From JASGDC01 sp047608145 (GTDB lineage: Bacteria; Actinomycetota; Actinomycetes; Actinomycetales; Micrococcaceae), in NCBI GenBank assembly GCA_047608145.1, contig JASGDC010000004.1, positions 1 through 20,002 on the forward strand: a DNA stretch of 20,002 bases. The letters are read 5' to 3'. The first letter of the stretch is position 1; the number at the start of each line of letters is the position of its first letter. Positions 1 through 7,731 of the stretch are shown here, one piece after another. The translations under genes and the position numbers were made by a program. Below the pieces are notes generated by a model, which worked only from the letters and a program-made list of their open reading frames with translations, did not search any database and was not told the DNA's origin.

Positions 1-33
1 CACACACCAAGCAGAATATTGATTAAAACCCAT

Positions 34-150
34 AAGCTAACTTTAGAAGCTAACAAACAGGCCTACATCACAGAAAAAATAACCCCTACAAAGAAAAATA
101 ACAACACATTATGGCCTATAACTCTAACATTAGGACTTTAAGCTAACAAA
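34..150. repeat. Short direct repeats in non-coding DNA downstream of ndk
   Basis: The first 150 bases hold no convincing reading frame and are very A-rich. The octamer aagctaac occurs three times in the same orientation, at about 34-41, 47-54 and 140-147; the last two copies extend to aagctaacaaa. A ggcctaca/ggcctata pair lies between them. Function unknown. These could be chance in AT-rich DNA or remnants of a decayed gene end. Confidence 0.35.
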
Positions 151-184
151 ATAGGCGTTTGTGGTTAATAACCACAAACGCCTA
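148..184 (-). terminator. Rho-independent terminator of the ndk operon
   Basis: A perfect inverted repeat has arms at 152-166 and 170-184 (arm taggcgtttgtggtt), with a very short centre, so the terminal loop must open a few pairs. On the minus strand the hairpin is followed by a short run of four T (151-148). It lies 18 bases beyond the ndk stop codon and so most likely ends the M20-DUF4233-ndk transcript. Confidence 0.8.
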
Positions 185-202
185 ACTGTATTTTTCATAA
201 GA

Positions 203-631
203 TTAGTTTTTGAGTTCTGGAAACCAGAGCTTGATTTCACGTTCTGCAGATTCTGGAGCATCTGAACCATGAACGATATTTTTCTGTACTTTAGTACCCC
301 AATCGCGGCCTAGGTCACCACGGATAGTACCAGCAGCAGCTTCAGTAGGATCAGTAGCACCAGCGATAGTACGGAAACCTTTAATTACTTCGTTTCCTTC
401 AATGACAGCGGCAGTTACTGGACCAGAGCCCATAAACTCTACTAATGATTCAAAGAATGGTTTACCTTTATGTTCTGCATAATGCTCTTCTAGTAGTCTT
501 TCATCAGGAGTAAGCATATTTAATGCAACTAGTTTATAGCCTTTACGTTCGATACGTGCTAGTACTTCACCAGTTAAATTACGCTCCACTGCGTCTGGTT
601 TCACTAGTACCAAAGTTCTCTCAGTACTCAT
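203..631 (-). CDS. ndk: Nucleoside diphosphate kinase
   Basis: The 142-residue product moves the gamma phosphate from ATP to NDPs through a phosphohistidine, balancing NTP and dNTP pools in the cytosol. The length is normal for a bacterial NDK. It starts TERTLVLVKPDAVER, with the conserved nucleotide-site lysine K11. The active-site motif NIVHGSD is at 118-124, with the phosphorylated histidine at H121. The ATG at 631-629 overlaps the TGA stop of the upstream DUF4233 gene (ATGA), and a GAGG ribosome site lies just before it, so translation is probably coupled. It is the last gene of a three-gene unit that ends at the hairpin at 148-184. Among Mycobacteriales, ndk next to a DUF4233 gene is a typical pairing, which supports the clade call. 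Confidence 0.98.
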   Translation of the reverse strand: MSTERTLVLVKPDAVERNLTGEVLARIERKGYKLVALNMLTPDERLLEEHYAEHKGKPFFESLVEFMGSGPVTAAVIEGNEVIKGFRTIAGATDPTEAAAGTIRGDLGRDWGTKVQKNIVHGSDAPESAEREIKLWFPELKN

Positions 632-1026
632 TTTTGCCTCAATTGTTTTTCTTTTTGTTCTAAAATTTGGTGTCGGATGACAATGCCGTCAATTTCACGA
701 CCTTTAACAATTGCGTAACCCCAGATGATAGCAAATATTAGCCCTATTAAGAACATCTCTTTCATAAAGAAACCGGCTAAGATTAACCCTAATTGGATTA
801 GCCAACCCAGTGCAATGCCTATAGGTTTTCTTACCAGCGGGATACACAATACAATAAACGCCGTGATTCCTAATCCCCAAGTGTAGATTGGACCAGGTTC
901 ATAGGCGTTAAGACCAAGAATAGCAAACATAGTGAGTATGGCGATTATAGCCTCACTGGCTAAAATCATCGAAGTAAACAGCGCCTTCGACGATCGCTTC
1001 TTCTTGATGTTAGGTTTATTAGTCAT
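628..1026 (-). CDS. DUF4233 integral membrane protein
   Basis: This small membrane protein (132 residues from the ATG at 1026) has no known function. After a basic N-terminus (KPNIKKKR), four hydrophobic segments follow at about 18-40, 46-64, 68-88 and 90-108, then a charged tail containing GREIDG. This matches the DUF4233 family of actinobacteria, usually found between folC and ndk. A start four codons upstream (1038) has no ribosome site, while the ATG at 1026 has AAAAGG close in front, so I prefer 1026. Its start region overlaps the end of the M20 dipeptidase gene, and its TGA overlaps the ndk ATG, so all three are likely co-transcribed. The usual neighbour folC is not here. Confidence 0.85.
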   Translation of the reverse strand: MTNKPNIKKKRSSKALFTSMILASEAIIAILTMFAILGLNAYEPGPIYTWGLGITAFIVLCIPLVRKPIGIALGWLIQLGLILAGFFMKEMFLIGLIFAIIWGYAIVKGREIDGIVIRHQILEQKEKQLRQK

Positions 1027-2407
1027 TTGCCTTTTCATTTAGTTTAGCTAAGAAAAATGCCTCAGCTATGATTGCGTATTTAAAGTCTTCTAGAAGTAGA
1101 GATTCATTCGGGCTGTGTGCACGAGAATCTGGATCTTCTACCCCTGTACATAATACCTCAGCATGTGGGAATACGTCTTGTAGGTCGGTAGTGAATGGAA
1201 TTGAGCCACCACCACCCATGCTTACGGCCTTAGTGACCCATGATTCTGATAGTGATTCAAATAATGCCTTAGCGTGTGGTGCTTCAGTATCAGCTTTAAA
1301 AGGTTTGCCGTATTCGAAATTAGAGAAAGTTACCTTAGTGCCGTATGGTGCATGTTTTTTAACGTGCTTTTCGACAAGTTTTTGTGCTTCATACGGATCT
1401 TGGCCAGGCGCTACACGCAATGAATATTTAGCTCTAGTCTTAGGCAGAATAGTATTTGAAGATACATTAACATCAGGAGCATCAATACCAATAATTGACA
1501 TTGCTGGTTTAGTCCATAGACGTGAAGTAATAGTGCCTTCACCAGCAAGCTCAACATTGTCTAATACAGATGAGTCTTTACGTAAAGTTTTTTCATCCAT
1601 ATCAATTTCAGTATCGTCATAAGAAAGAAGACCTTCAATTGCTACATTTCCTTTTTCATCGTGGAAAGAAGCAATAATTTTTGACATACAAGTGAGGGCA
1701 TCAATTACCGGTCCACCGTACATTCCAGAGTGTACTGCGTGCTCCATAACTTCAAGTTCCATGATACCTGCGTGCATACCACGTAAAGTTGCAGTGACAG
1801 CAGGTTCACCCGCAGCCCAGTTCATGCTGTCAGCTACGATAATTGCATCAGCTTCAAGTTTTTCTTTGTGAGTATCAATAAATTTACGGAAAGTAGGAGA
1901 ACCAATTTCTTCTTCACCCTCAATAAATACCTTGATACCGATGTTTACATTGTCTTTACCAAGAACTTCAGTTAGCGCATTAATTGCTGCGACATGGACC
2001 ATAATTCCAGCTTTATCATCAGCTGCACCACGTCCATACAGTCTGCCATTTTTTTCAATAGCTTTAAATGGAGGTGTATCCCAAAGTTCGATGTCACCTT
2101 CTGGTTGAACATCGTGGTGTGCATAAAGTAATACCGTAGGGTAGCCTGGCTTAGCTTTCTTTTCGCCTACGATTGCAGGTTTACCCATGCCACCTTCGTG
2201 AACTACGGAAAGAATTTCGACATTTTCTAAACCCGCAACTTCAAAATGCTTTTGTACGCGTTTAGACATTTTTACTTGATCTCTAGGGTCGTAAGACTCC
2301 CAAGCTACCCCTGGAATCTCTACTAACTCAGCTAGAGAGTTCTTAATAGTGTCGAAGTTATTTTCAATTTCTTCGCGAAGTTCTTCTTGAGAACTATTAT
2401 TTTTCAT
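1019..2407 (-). CDS. M20 family metallopeptidase (dipeptidase, carnosinase/CNDP-like)
   Basis: A 462-residue cytosolic zinc/manganese dipeptidase of the M20 family, predicted to split short peptides for amino acid recycling. The di-metal site is complete: H97 and D99 in YAHHDVQP, bridging D130 in GRGAADDKAG, general base E166 and ligand E167 in EGEEEIGS, D193 in ADSMNW, and H431 in RAHSPNES. H226 in HSGMYGG, in the dimerisation domain, is the residue that reaches into the partner active site in the CNDP2-type enzymes. Length and spacing fit the CNDP-like branch rather than the shorter DapE or ArgE enzymes. The ATG is preceded by GAGGTG. The gene opens the operon that continues into DUF4233 and ndk. 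Related actinobacteria such as Mycobacterium tuberculosis keep an M20 dipeptidase near pyrD, as here. The exact peptide substrate cannot be read from sequence. Confidence 0.95.
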   Translation of the reverse strand: MKNNSSQEELREEIENNFDTIKNSLAELVEIPGVAWESYDPRDQVKMSKRVQKHFEVAGLENVEILSVVHEGGMGKPAIVGEKKAKPGYPTVLLYAHHDVQPEGDIELWDTPPFKAIEKNGRLYGRGAADDKAGIMVHVAAINALTEVLGKDNVNIGIKVFIEGEEEIGSPTFRKFIDTHKEKLEADAIIVADSMNWAAGEPAVTATLRGMHAGIMELEVMEHAVHSGMYGGPVIDALTCMSKIIASFHDEKGNVAIEGLLSYDDTEIDMDEKTLRKDSSVLDNVELAGEGTITSRLWTKPAMSIIGIDAPDVNVSSNTILPKTRAKYSLRVAPGQDPYEAQKLVEKHVKKHAPYGTKVTFSNFEYGKPFKADTEAPHAKALFESLSESWVTKAVSMGGGGSIPFTTDLQDVFPHAEVLCTGVEDPDSRAHSPNESLLLEDFKYAIIAEAFFLAKLNEKAND

Positions 2408-2492
2408 AACACCTCATAATATTTATTACGCTAATCACCTATAGCCAAGTATCCTAGATATAGTTGTTAAACGCAAAGGAATAAGCACGAAT
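2408..2492. promoter_or_regulatory. Divergent promoter region between the M20 and DUF3043 genes
   Basis: These 85 bases separate two divergent start codons, so both promoters must lie here. A ribosome site GAGGTG precedes the M20 ATG on the minus strand. An AAAGGA (2475-2480) precedes the DUF3043 ATG, at a long spacing of 12 bases. I could not place clear -35/-10 pairs by eye. Confidence 0.5.
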
Positions 2493-3044
2493 ATGTCTGA
2501 AAATTTGAACCAAAAAGGAAAAGGTCGTCCGACTCCGACACGTAAAGAGCGTGAAGCAGCCCGAAAACGCCCGCTTATCCCAGAGGATCGTAAAGAAGCT
2601 AAAAAGCAAGCACGAAAGCAATCTGCAAGTGAGCGAATGAAGGTTCGGGACGGTATTGCACGCGGTGATACTCGTTACTTACCAGAGCGCGATAAAGGTC
2701 CACAGCGTAAATTTGTACGTGATTTTGTAGATGCTCGTTTCAATGTAGGCGAAATTACAATGGTAGTTTCACTAATACTACTGATGTTAAGTATTTTATT
2801 TATGAATAATGCTAGTGTTTCAGAGACTATCTTGGGCGTAATCTGGTTCTTTATCTTAGCCACTGCAGTTGACTCTTTCTACCTTGGTTTTAAGGTGAAA
2901 CGACTACTTAAGGATAAGTTTGGACAAGCAGAACGTGGCACTAGTTTTTATGCTTCTGGGCGTGCGCTACAAATGCGTCGACTACGTCTCCCAAAACCAC
3001 AAGTAGAACGTGGTCCGTTCATTGGCAGAGCTAAGAAGAAGTAA
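2493..3044 (+). CDS. DUF3043 membrane protein
   Basis: A 183-residue actinobacterial membrane protein of unknown function. The first 75 residues are highly basic and probably cytosolic. The block ERDKGPQRKFVRDFVDAR at 65-82 is the part I recognise as DUF3043. Two hydrophobic segments follow at about 87-105 and 112-134, and the tail is basic again (ending RAKKK), giving a cytosol-in, cytosol-out hairpin. It starts at the ATG at 2493. Its stop codon lies inside the 3' end of the convergent pyrD gene, a 14-base tail-to-tail overlap with no terminator hairpin visible. The acid-poor, basic ends suggest contact with nucleic acid or phospholipid head groups, but this is only inference. Confidence 0.85.
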   Translation: MSENLNQKGKGRPTPTRKEREAARKRPLIPEDRKEAKKQARKQSASERMKVRDGIARGDTRYLPERDKGPQRKFVRDFVDARFNVGEITMVVSLILLMLSILFMNNASVSETILGVIWFFILATAVDSFYLGFKVKRLLKDKFGQAERGTSFYASGRALQMRRLRLPKPQVERGPFIGRAKKK

Positions 3045-4101
3045 GTAACTTTCCTAAAGTAGCGTTAGTGCGTTTTACCCACAATGGTCCTTCATAAACC
3101 ATTGCGCTGTAACTCTGCACTAATTTGGCTCCGGCATCAAGGCGATACTTAATATCTTCAGCTGTTTGGATACCACCAACAGAGATGATATCTAAAGTAT
3201 CGCCATTTTCATGTTTTAAAAGTTCGATAACTTCAATTGCACGTTCAGCTAATACTGGACCAGAAAGTTCACCAGTACCACAAGCTAAAATCTCTTGAGT
3301 AGGAGTTTTGAGATTGTCACGAGTTAAAGTGGTATTTACTGTAATAATTCCCTGAATATCTATTTCTGCAGCTAAATTAGCTATTCTTTTAATATCATCA
3401 TCACTAGAATCAGAGACTAATTTAATACATAATGGCACTGCTTTATTGGCGATAGTTCCAGCTTCTACTTGAATAGCTCGTAATAAATGCTGTAATATTT
3501 TAAGACCTTCTGCACGATTTTCAGCAACAAGAGTATTGAGGTTCAAAGTTAAATAATCTGCATAAGGAGCCAGCAATCTAGTGCTAATCATTAAATCTTT
3601 AGCACTATCTTTTAACGTAGCTCGCTTTGCTTTACCAATATTAACGCCGACTTTTACTTGTTTATTATGTGGTTGAGCTAAACGTTGCTTTAAATTTTCT
3701 TGGACTTTTGCTGCTCCGACATTTTCATAACCAATTCGATTAACAATAGCTTTATCTTTAGGTAATTGGAAAAGTCTTGGTTTTGGATTGCCAGTTTGTG
3801 GTTTGCCAGTTACCGTACCAACTTCAATTGCACCATAACCAAGTGCAGCTAATGCATCAATACTACTGCCATTTGTATCGTAACCAGCTGCCAAGCCTAA
3901 TGGGGTATCAAAAGTTAAGCCTAAAGCTTGAGTTTGTAACTTGGATGTTGGCTTCGAAAACATAGCATAAGCATAAGGGCTAGTCATCTTAACTTGATGG
4001 CTGGCTTTAAGTGCAACTAATGTTAATTTATGAGTTTTTTCTGGGTCTGTTTTACTTAAAACTTTATTGAAGATTTGATTATATATAGGGTTATCGCTCA
4101 T
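3031..4101 (-). CDS. pyrD: Dihydroorotate dehydrogenase (quinone), class 2, with altered active-site loop
   Basis: A 356-residue homologue of the membrane-bound, quinone-linked enzyme that oxidises dihydroorotate to orotate. Numbering is from the ATG at 4101, which overlaps the uppS TGA (TGATG). The class 2 N-terminal helix region (DPEKTHKL), the FMN-barrel motifs IEVGTVTGKPQTGNPKPRLF, NRIGYEN, GVNIGK, IKLVSD (K227), VNTTLTRD (N256, T257) and SVGGIQTAEDI, and the tail QSYSAMVYEGP are present. The catalytic loop is not. Where the family has NVSSPNTPGLR, this protein has NLNTLVAENRAEGL, with no serine or cysteine between N187 and G199 and about four extra residues. AAGxDK reads AAGYDT, so the substrate-site lysine is T76, and the usual NRMGF phenylalanine is Y125. 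It may be impaired, or its chemistry changed. The fold assignment is firm; the activity is doubtful. Confidence 0.88.
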   Translation of the reverse strand: MSDNPIYNQIFNKVLSKTDPEKTHKLTLVALKASHQVKMTSPYAYAMFSKPTSKLQTQALGLTFDTPLGLAAGYDTNGSSIDALAALGYGAIEVGTVTGKPQTGNPKPRLFQLPKDKAIVNRIGYENVGAAKVQENLKQRLAQPHNKQVKVGVNIGKAKRATLKDSAKDLMISTRLLAPYADYLTLNLNTLVAENRAEGLKILQHLLRAIQVEAGTIANKAVPLCIKLVSDSSDDDIKRIANLAAEIDIQGIITVNTTLTRDNLKTPTQEILACGTGELSGPVLAERAIEVIELLKHENGDTLDIISVGGIQTAEDIKYRLDAGAKLVQSYSAMVYEGPLWVKRTNATLGKLLTSS

Positions 4102-4877
4102 CAATTTTTAGCCTTATCTATCGCCCCACCATAACGTCGATCTCGTTTTGCATAAGTTTCAATAGCTTCCCAAATATCCAACCTAGAAACATCAGGCCAA
4201 AGAGCATCTAAAAATACCATCTCAGCATAAGCTGATTGCCAAAGCATAAAGTTAGAGATACGTTGCTCTCCAGAGGTACGAATAAATAAATCTACATCAG
4301 GTAAATCTGGTTCATCTAAATAACGCTGAATCGTACTTTCTTTAATGCCCCGAGGTTTTAAATTACCTGATGCAACATCTTCAGCAATTTTTTTAACTGC
4401 ATCAGTAATTTCAGCACGTCCACCATAATTAACACACATTGTTAATTGGCAAGTATCGTTATCTTTAGTAAGTTCCTCGGCAACCCTAAGCTCTCTAATC
4501 ACAGATTTCCAAAGGAGTGGCTTTCTACCAGACCAACGGACTTTCACGCCCCAATTATTGAGATCATCACGTTGTCTATGCAGCACTTCCCTATTGAAAT
4601 TCATTAAAAATCGGACTTCTTCAGGAGAACGTTTCCAGTTTTCTGTAGAGAATGCATAAACTGAAACGTATTTAACGCCTATTTCGATACAACCAGCAAG
4701 TACGTCAGAAAGTGCTGGTTCACCTGCTTTGTGACCTTCTGTACGTGGTAATCCTTTTTGATTAGCCCAGCGTCCATTGCCATCCATCACAATTGCGATG
4801 TGTTTTGGCACTAGTTCTTTGGGTATTTTTGGTGGAGTTGCTCCGCTAGGATGTGCAGGAGGTTTAATAGGACTCAT
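4101..4877 (-). CDS. uppS: Polyprenyl diphosphate synthase (cis-prenyltransferase, UppS/decaprenyl type)
   Basis: A 258-residue soluble cis-prenyltransferase that condenses isopentenyl diphosphate into the long polyprenyl diphosphate used as lipid carrier for peptidoglycan and, in mycolata, arabinogalactan. Family motifs are complete and in order: HIAIVMDGNGRWA (catalytic D32), RTEGHKAG, YAFSTENWKR, the CVNYGGRAEI block and the C-terminal RTSGEQRISNFMLWQ with downstream Y and E. A proline-rich N-terminal extension of about 24 residues precedes the core, as is common in actinobacterial members. Chain length (C50 or C55) cannot be told from motifs alone. The ATG has GGAG five bases upstream and overlaps the recO stop (ATGA); pyrD begins at its own stop. 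The recO-uppS order is the usual one in actinobacteria. Its product feeds lipid-linked glycan synthesis, the substrate pool of the LCP protein encoded at 7732-9336. Confidence 0.97.
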   Translation of the reverse strand: MSPIKPPAHPSGATPPKIPKELVPKHIAIVMDGNGRWANQKGLPRTEGHKAGEPALSDVLAGCIEIGVKYVSVYAFSTENWKRSPEEVRFLMNFNREVLHRQRDDLNNWGVKVRWSGRKPLLWKSVIRELRVAEELTKDNDTCQLTMCVNYGGRAEITDAVKKIAEDVASGNLKPRGIKESTIQRYLDEPDLPDVDLFIRTSGEQRISNFMLWQSAYAEMVFLDALWPDVSRLDIWEAIETYAKRDRRYGGAIDKAKN

Positions 4878-5623
4878 TGTAGCTCCACATACTTAATTGA
4901 CTTCATTGTTTTTTCTAAATGATATTGTACATAAGTCGTGACGATATTATGTACTTCGTTTCTAGTAATTTGTCTACTTGCTCTAACTACTTGCCATTTT
5001 GAGTTTAATAATCCATCAAGCACTAAAAAACTTTCTTTTGCTGGAGCCATAGCTCCTGGTACGCGGCACTCATCACATAAAGCCCCGCCCAATGGTATAG
5101 AAAGACTTTCATGTGGTCCAGCTTCGTCACATTTAGCACAATCAATGAAACTAGGTGTCCAACCAGCATGGGATATTGCTCGTAACAGATAAGCATCAAG
5201 AATTAATCTTGGGTCATCAGTTTGATTATTTAAAGCATTAATTGCCCCAACTAATAAATCATACTCTTGCCAAGTATCAATGCTATCCTGGGTTAATCGC
5301 TCTGCAGTTTCTAACATAGCTGTAGCAATAGTATATAAAACATAATCACTAGCAAAAAGCTGGGTATAAGCGCCAAGAGAGTCGGCTTGTGAAATAATAT
5401 CTAGGTTGCGCCCTTTAATTAACAGCACATCAATAACCATGAATGGTTCTAGCCTTGCACCAAATTTACTCTTTGTGCGGCGAACACCTTTTGCGACAGC
5501 ACGAACTAAGCCATTGTTTCTGGTTAATAAAGTGATAATTCGATCAGCCTCACCTAATTTGTGAGTGCGAATTACAATAGCTTTATCGCGATAACTCTTA
5601 GCGGCAAAGGTGCTAATACTCAT
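4874..5623 (-). CDS. recO: DNA repair protein RecO
   Basis: RecO acts with RecF and RecR to load RecA on SSB-covered gapped DNA. From the ATG at 5623 the protein has 249 residues, a normal length. The N-terminal OB fold begins SYRDKAIVIRTHKLGEADRI, followed by the AVAKGVRRTKSKFGARLEPF strand-loop. The C-terminal half carries a four-cysteine zinc site, CAKC and CDEC (C162, C165, C183, C186), seen in many actinobacterial RecO proteins. An upstream ATG at 5647 would add eight residues but has neither ribosome site nor family support. The chosen ATG is preceded by GATAAT (5636-5631) at seven bases, so the message may be leaderless; the AAGG in between is too close to serve well. The gene heads an overlapping unit with uppS and pyrD. 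Confidence 0.93.
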   Translation of the reverse strand: MSISTFAAKSYRDKAIVIRTHKLGEADRIITLLTRNNGLVRAVAKGVRRTKSKFGARLEPFMVIDVLLIKGRNLDIISQADSLGAYTQLFASDYVLYTIATAMLETAERLTQDSIDTWQEYDLLVGAINALNNQTDDPRLILDAYLLRAISHAGWTPSFIDCAKCDEAGPHESLSIPLGGALCDECRVPGAMAPAKESFLVLDGLLNSKWQVVRASRQITRNEVHNIVTTYVQYHLEKTMKSIKYVELQ

Positions 5624-5700
5624 AGCCTTAATTATCTCACAAAACATTTAGTAAAAGTGCTTTAATGGTTAGAGAACAAAAATAATTTCAAGGAGTTCCT
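5624..5700. promoter_or_regulatory. Divergent promoter region between recO and the M13 peptidase
   Basis: This short gap must carry both promoters. On the minus strand GATAAT (5636-5631) lies seven bases before the recO ATG. On the plus strand a strong ribosome site, AAGGAG (5690-5695), lies five bases before the GTG start of the peptidase, so that message has a leader. No convincing -35 element was found for either. Confidence 0.5.
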
Positions 5701-7650
5701 GTGGCTAAAACAGCTAGTTATCCATATGTAAAAGATAGTGTCCCAATAACTGACGATTTATACCGCCATGTTAACGGTAAATGGTTAGATACCCATGAAA
5801 TGCCAGAAGATCGTGCAACTGATGGTGCATTCTATGAGATTTATCTAGAAGCTGAAAAACGCACTAAAGGTATTATCGAAGATTGTGCTAAAGAACAGCA
5901 CGAAAAAGGTAGTATTGAGCAAAAAATTGGTGATCTATACGCTAGTTTCATGGATGAAGACCATATTGAAAAATTAGGTGCTAAGCCAATTCAAAAATAT
6001 CTTAATCAAATTGGCAAAATTAAGACTATCAATGATGTCCTTGCCTATATGCCAAAGCACTCAAAAATTGGCATGACTGGTTTTTATGCTTTTTATGTTA
6101 GCGGTGATCCTGGAAATCCAAAGAATAATATTCTACATATTTTCCAAGCTGGAATTGGGTTACCAGATGAATCTTACTATCGAGAAGATGATTTTGCTGA
6201 AATTCGTGAAGAATATGTGACTTATACAAAAGATATGTATAAATTAGCAGGCAGTAAAGAAGCTGAAAAGCAAGCTGATACTTTGTATAAATTTGAAGAA
6301 ACTATTGCAAAGCATCACTGGGATAACGTTACTAATCGTGATGCTCATAAAACATATAATCTATTTGAATTCGATAAGTTAAAACAGGAATATCCAAAGT
6401 TAGCTGATTGGTTGCTAGGTCTTGACCTTAATGAAGAACAAGTAGCTCAAGTTAATATTTATCAGCCTTCTTACGTTGAAGCTGTTGAAGAGTTACTAGT
6501 CGAAGAGAATGTTGCAGCAATTAAAGACTTATTTGAGCTTGAAATTATTCGCTCTTATGCTCCATATCTTTCTGATGAATTTGTAAAGCGTAATTTTGAG
6601 TTCTACTCACACAAACTATCAGGTACCCCACAAATACGAGTACGCTGGAAGCGTGGAGTTTCCTTTACTGAAGGAGTACTTGGTGAAGCTATTGGACAAG
6701 TCTATGTAGCAAAGTACTTCCCAGAAACTTCTAAGAAGAAAATGGAAAAGTTAGTCGAATACTTAATCAAAGCTTACGAGCAAAGTATTGATAATTTAGA
6801 GTGGATGAGCGAAGAAACTAAGGTTAAAGCGCAGGATAAATTATCAAAGTTTATTCCTAAAATTGGCTACCCAGATGAATGGCGTGACTATTCAACATTA
6901 GAAATAGACGCTAAAGATCTTATTGGTAATGTGGAGCGTTCTACGACTTTTGATCTTGAGTTTGAGCTAAACAAGCTAGGTAAACCAGTGGATCCAAATG
7001 AGTGGTTGATGTATCCACAGACTGTCAATGCATACTACCATCCAACTCGGAACGAGATTGTATTCCCTGCTGCTATTCTTTCTTACCCATTCTTTGACCC
7101 AGAGCATGATGCTGCTAGCAACTTTGGAGCTATCGGTGGCGTTATCGGACATGAAATTGGTCATGGTTTTGATGATCAGGGTTCAAATTACGATGGTAAC
7201 GGTAAATTAGTCAACTGGTGGAATGATAAGGATCGAGAAAGTTTCACTAAACTGACTAATAAGCTAGTGGCACAATACAACGTGCTTTCTCCTGAAGAGT
7301 GCCCTAACAACCACGTAAACGGTGAACTTACCCTAGGTGAGAATATTGGTGACTTAGGTGGTCTGGGTATCGCTTATAAAGCATACAAATTAATGCTTGA
7401 TGGTAAAGATGATGAAGTAAATGATGGACTAACTGGTGACCAACGTTTCTTCTATTCTTGGGCTAACTCATGGCGCAGTATGATTCGCCCAGAAGAAGCG
7501 TTAAATCGTCTTACGACTGACCCACACTCGCCAAATGAATTTAGGTGTAATCAAATCGTAAAAAACATTGATGCCTTTTACGAAGCCTTCAATGTAACTG
7601 AAGAAAATGATATGTGGTTAGCTGAAAAAGATCGAGTAGTTATCTGGTAA
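5701..7650 (+). CDS. pepO: M13 family zinc metallopeptidase (PepO/Zmp1/neprilysin-like)
   Basis: A 649-residue zinc endopeptidase of the neprilysin family, which cuts peptides of limited size. The M13 N-terminal domain takes up roughly the first 390 residues and the catalytic domain the rest. Substrate-backbone motif NAYYHP is at 443-448, the zinc site HEIGH at 484-488 (ligands H484, H488; base E485), and the third ligand E547 with D551 in GENIGD. The chain ends in RVVIW, the conserved terminal tryptophan of the family. There is no signal peptide or transmembrane segment, so it is cytosolic, or exported by an unknown route as proposed for mycobacterial Zmp1. It starts with GTG behind a good AAGGAG. 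It stands as a single plus-strand gene inside a minus-strand gene string and ends at a hairpin shared with the convergent LCP gene. Physiological substrate unknown. Confidence 0.95.
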   Translation: MAKTASYPYVKDSVPITDDLYRHVNGKWLDTHEMPEDRATDGAFYEIYLEAEKRTKGIIEDCAKEQHEKGSIEQKIGDLYASFMDEDHIEKLGAKPIQKYLNQIGKIKTINDVLAYMPKHSKIGMTGFYAFYVSGDPGNPKNNILHIFQAGIGLPDESYYREDDFAEIREEYVTYTKDMYKLAGSKEAEKQADTLYKFEETIAKHHWDNVTNRDAHKTYNLFEFDKLKQEYPKLADWLLGLDLNEEQVAQVNIYQPSYVEAVEELLVEENVAAIKDLFELEIIRSYAPYLSDEFVKRNFEFYSHKLSGTPQIRVRWKRGVSFTEGVLGEAIGQVYVAKYFPETSKKKMEKLVEYLIKAYEQSIDNLEWMSEETKVKAQDKLSKFIPKIGYPDEWRDYSTLEIDAKDLIGNVERSTTFDLEFELNKLGKPVDPNEWLMYPQTVNAYYHPTRNEIVFPAAILSYPFFDPEHDAASNFGAIGGVIGHEIGHGFDDQGSNYDGNGKLVNWWNDKDRESFTKLTNKLVAQYNVLSPEECPNNHVNGELTLGENIGDLGGLGIAYKAYKLMLDGKDDEVNDGLTGDQRFFYSWANSWRSMIRPEEALNRLTTDPHSPNEFRCNQIVKNIDAFYEAFNVTEENDMWLAEKDRVVIW

Positions 7651-7673
7651 CTCTAGCTATTTCTAAAATAAAG

Positions 7674-7712
7674 AAAGAGCCTTAGCGAGAATAAACTCGC
7701 TAAGGCTCTTTT
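7674..7712. terminator. Bidirectional hairpin terminator between the M13 and LCP genes
   Basis: A perfect 16-base-pair stem (7674-7689 with 7696-7711) has a six-base loop, aataaa. The core arm is agagccttagcgag. On the plus strand the 3' arm ends in TTTT; on the minus strand the other arm ends in TTTC. It lies 24 bases after the M13 stop and 20 bases beyond the LCP stop, so it can end both convergent transcripts. Confidence 0.92.
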
Positions 7713-7731
7713 AAGTTTTAGTTATATCGGC

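Noticed and set aside
1068..1622. Long open frame on the strand opposite the M20 dipeptidase
   Set aside because: It lies entirely antisense to a gene with complete catalytic motifs, and its translation has no family features. The same applies to other antisense frames, for example at 10573-10857, 12868-13173 and 14749-15036.
5701..7650. M13 peptidase as a secreted virulence enzyme
   Set aside because: No signal peptide or membrane anchor is present at the N-terminus, and nothing in the window shows an export route; only the enzyme family is claimed.
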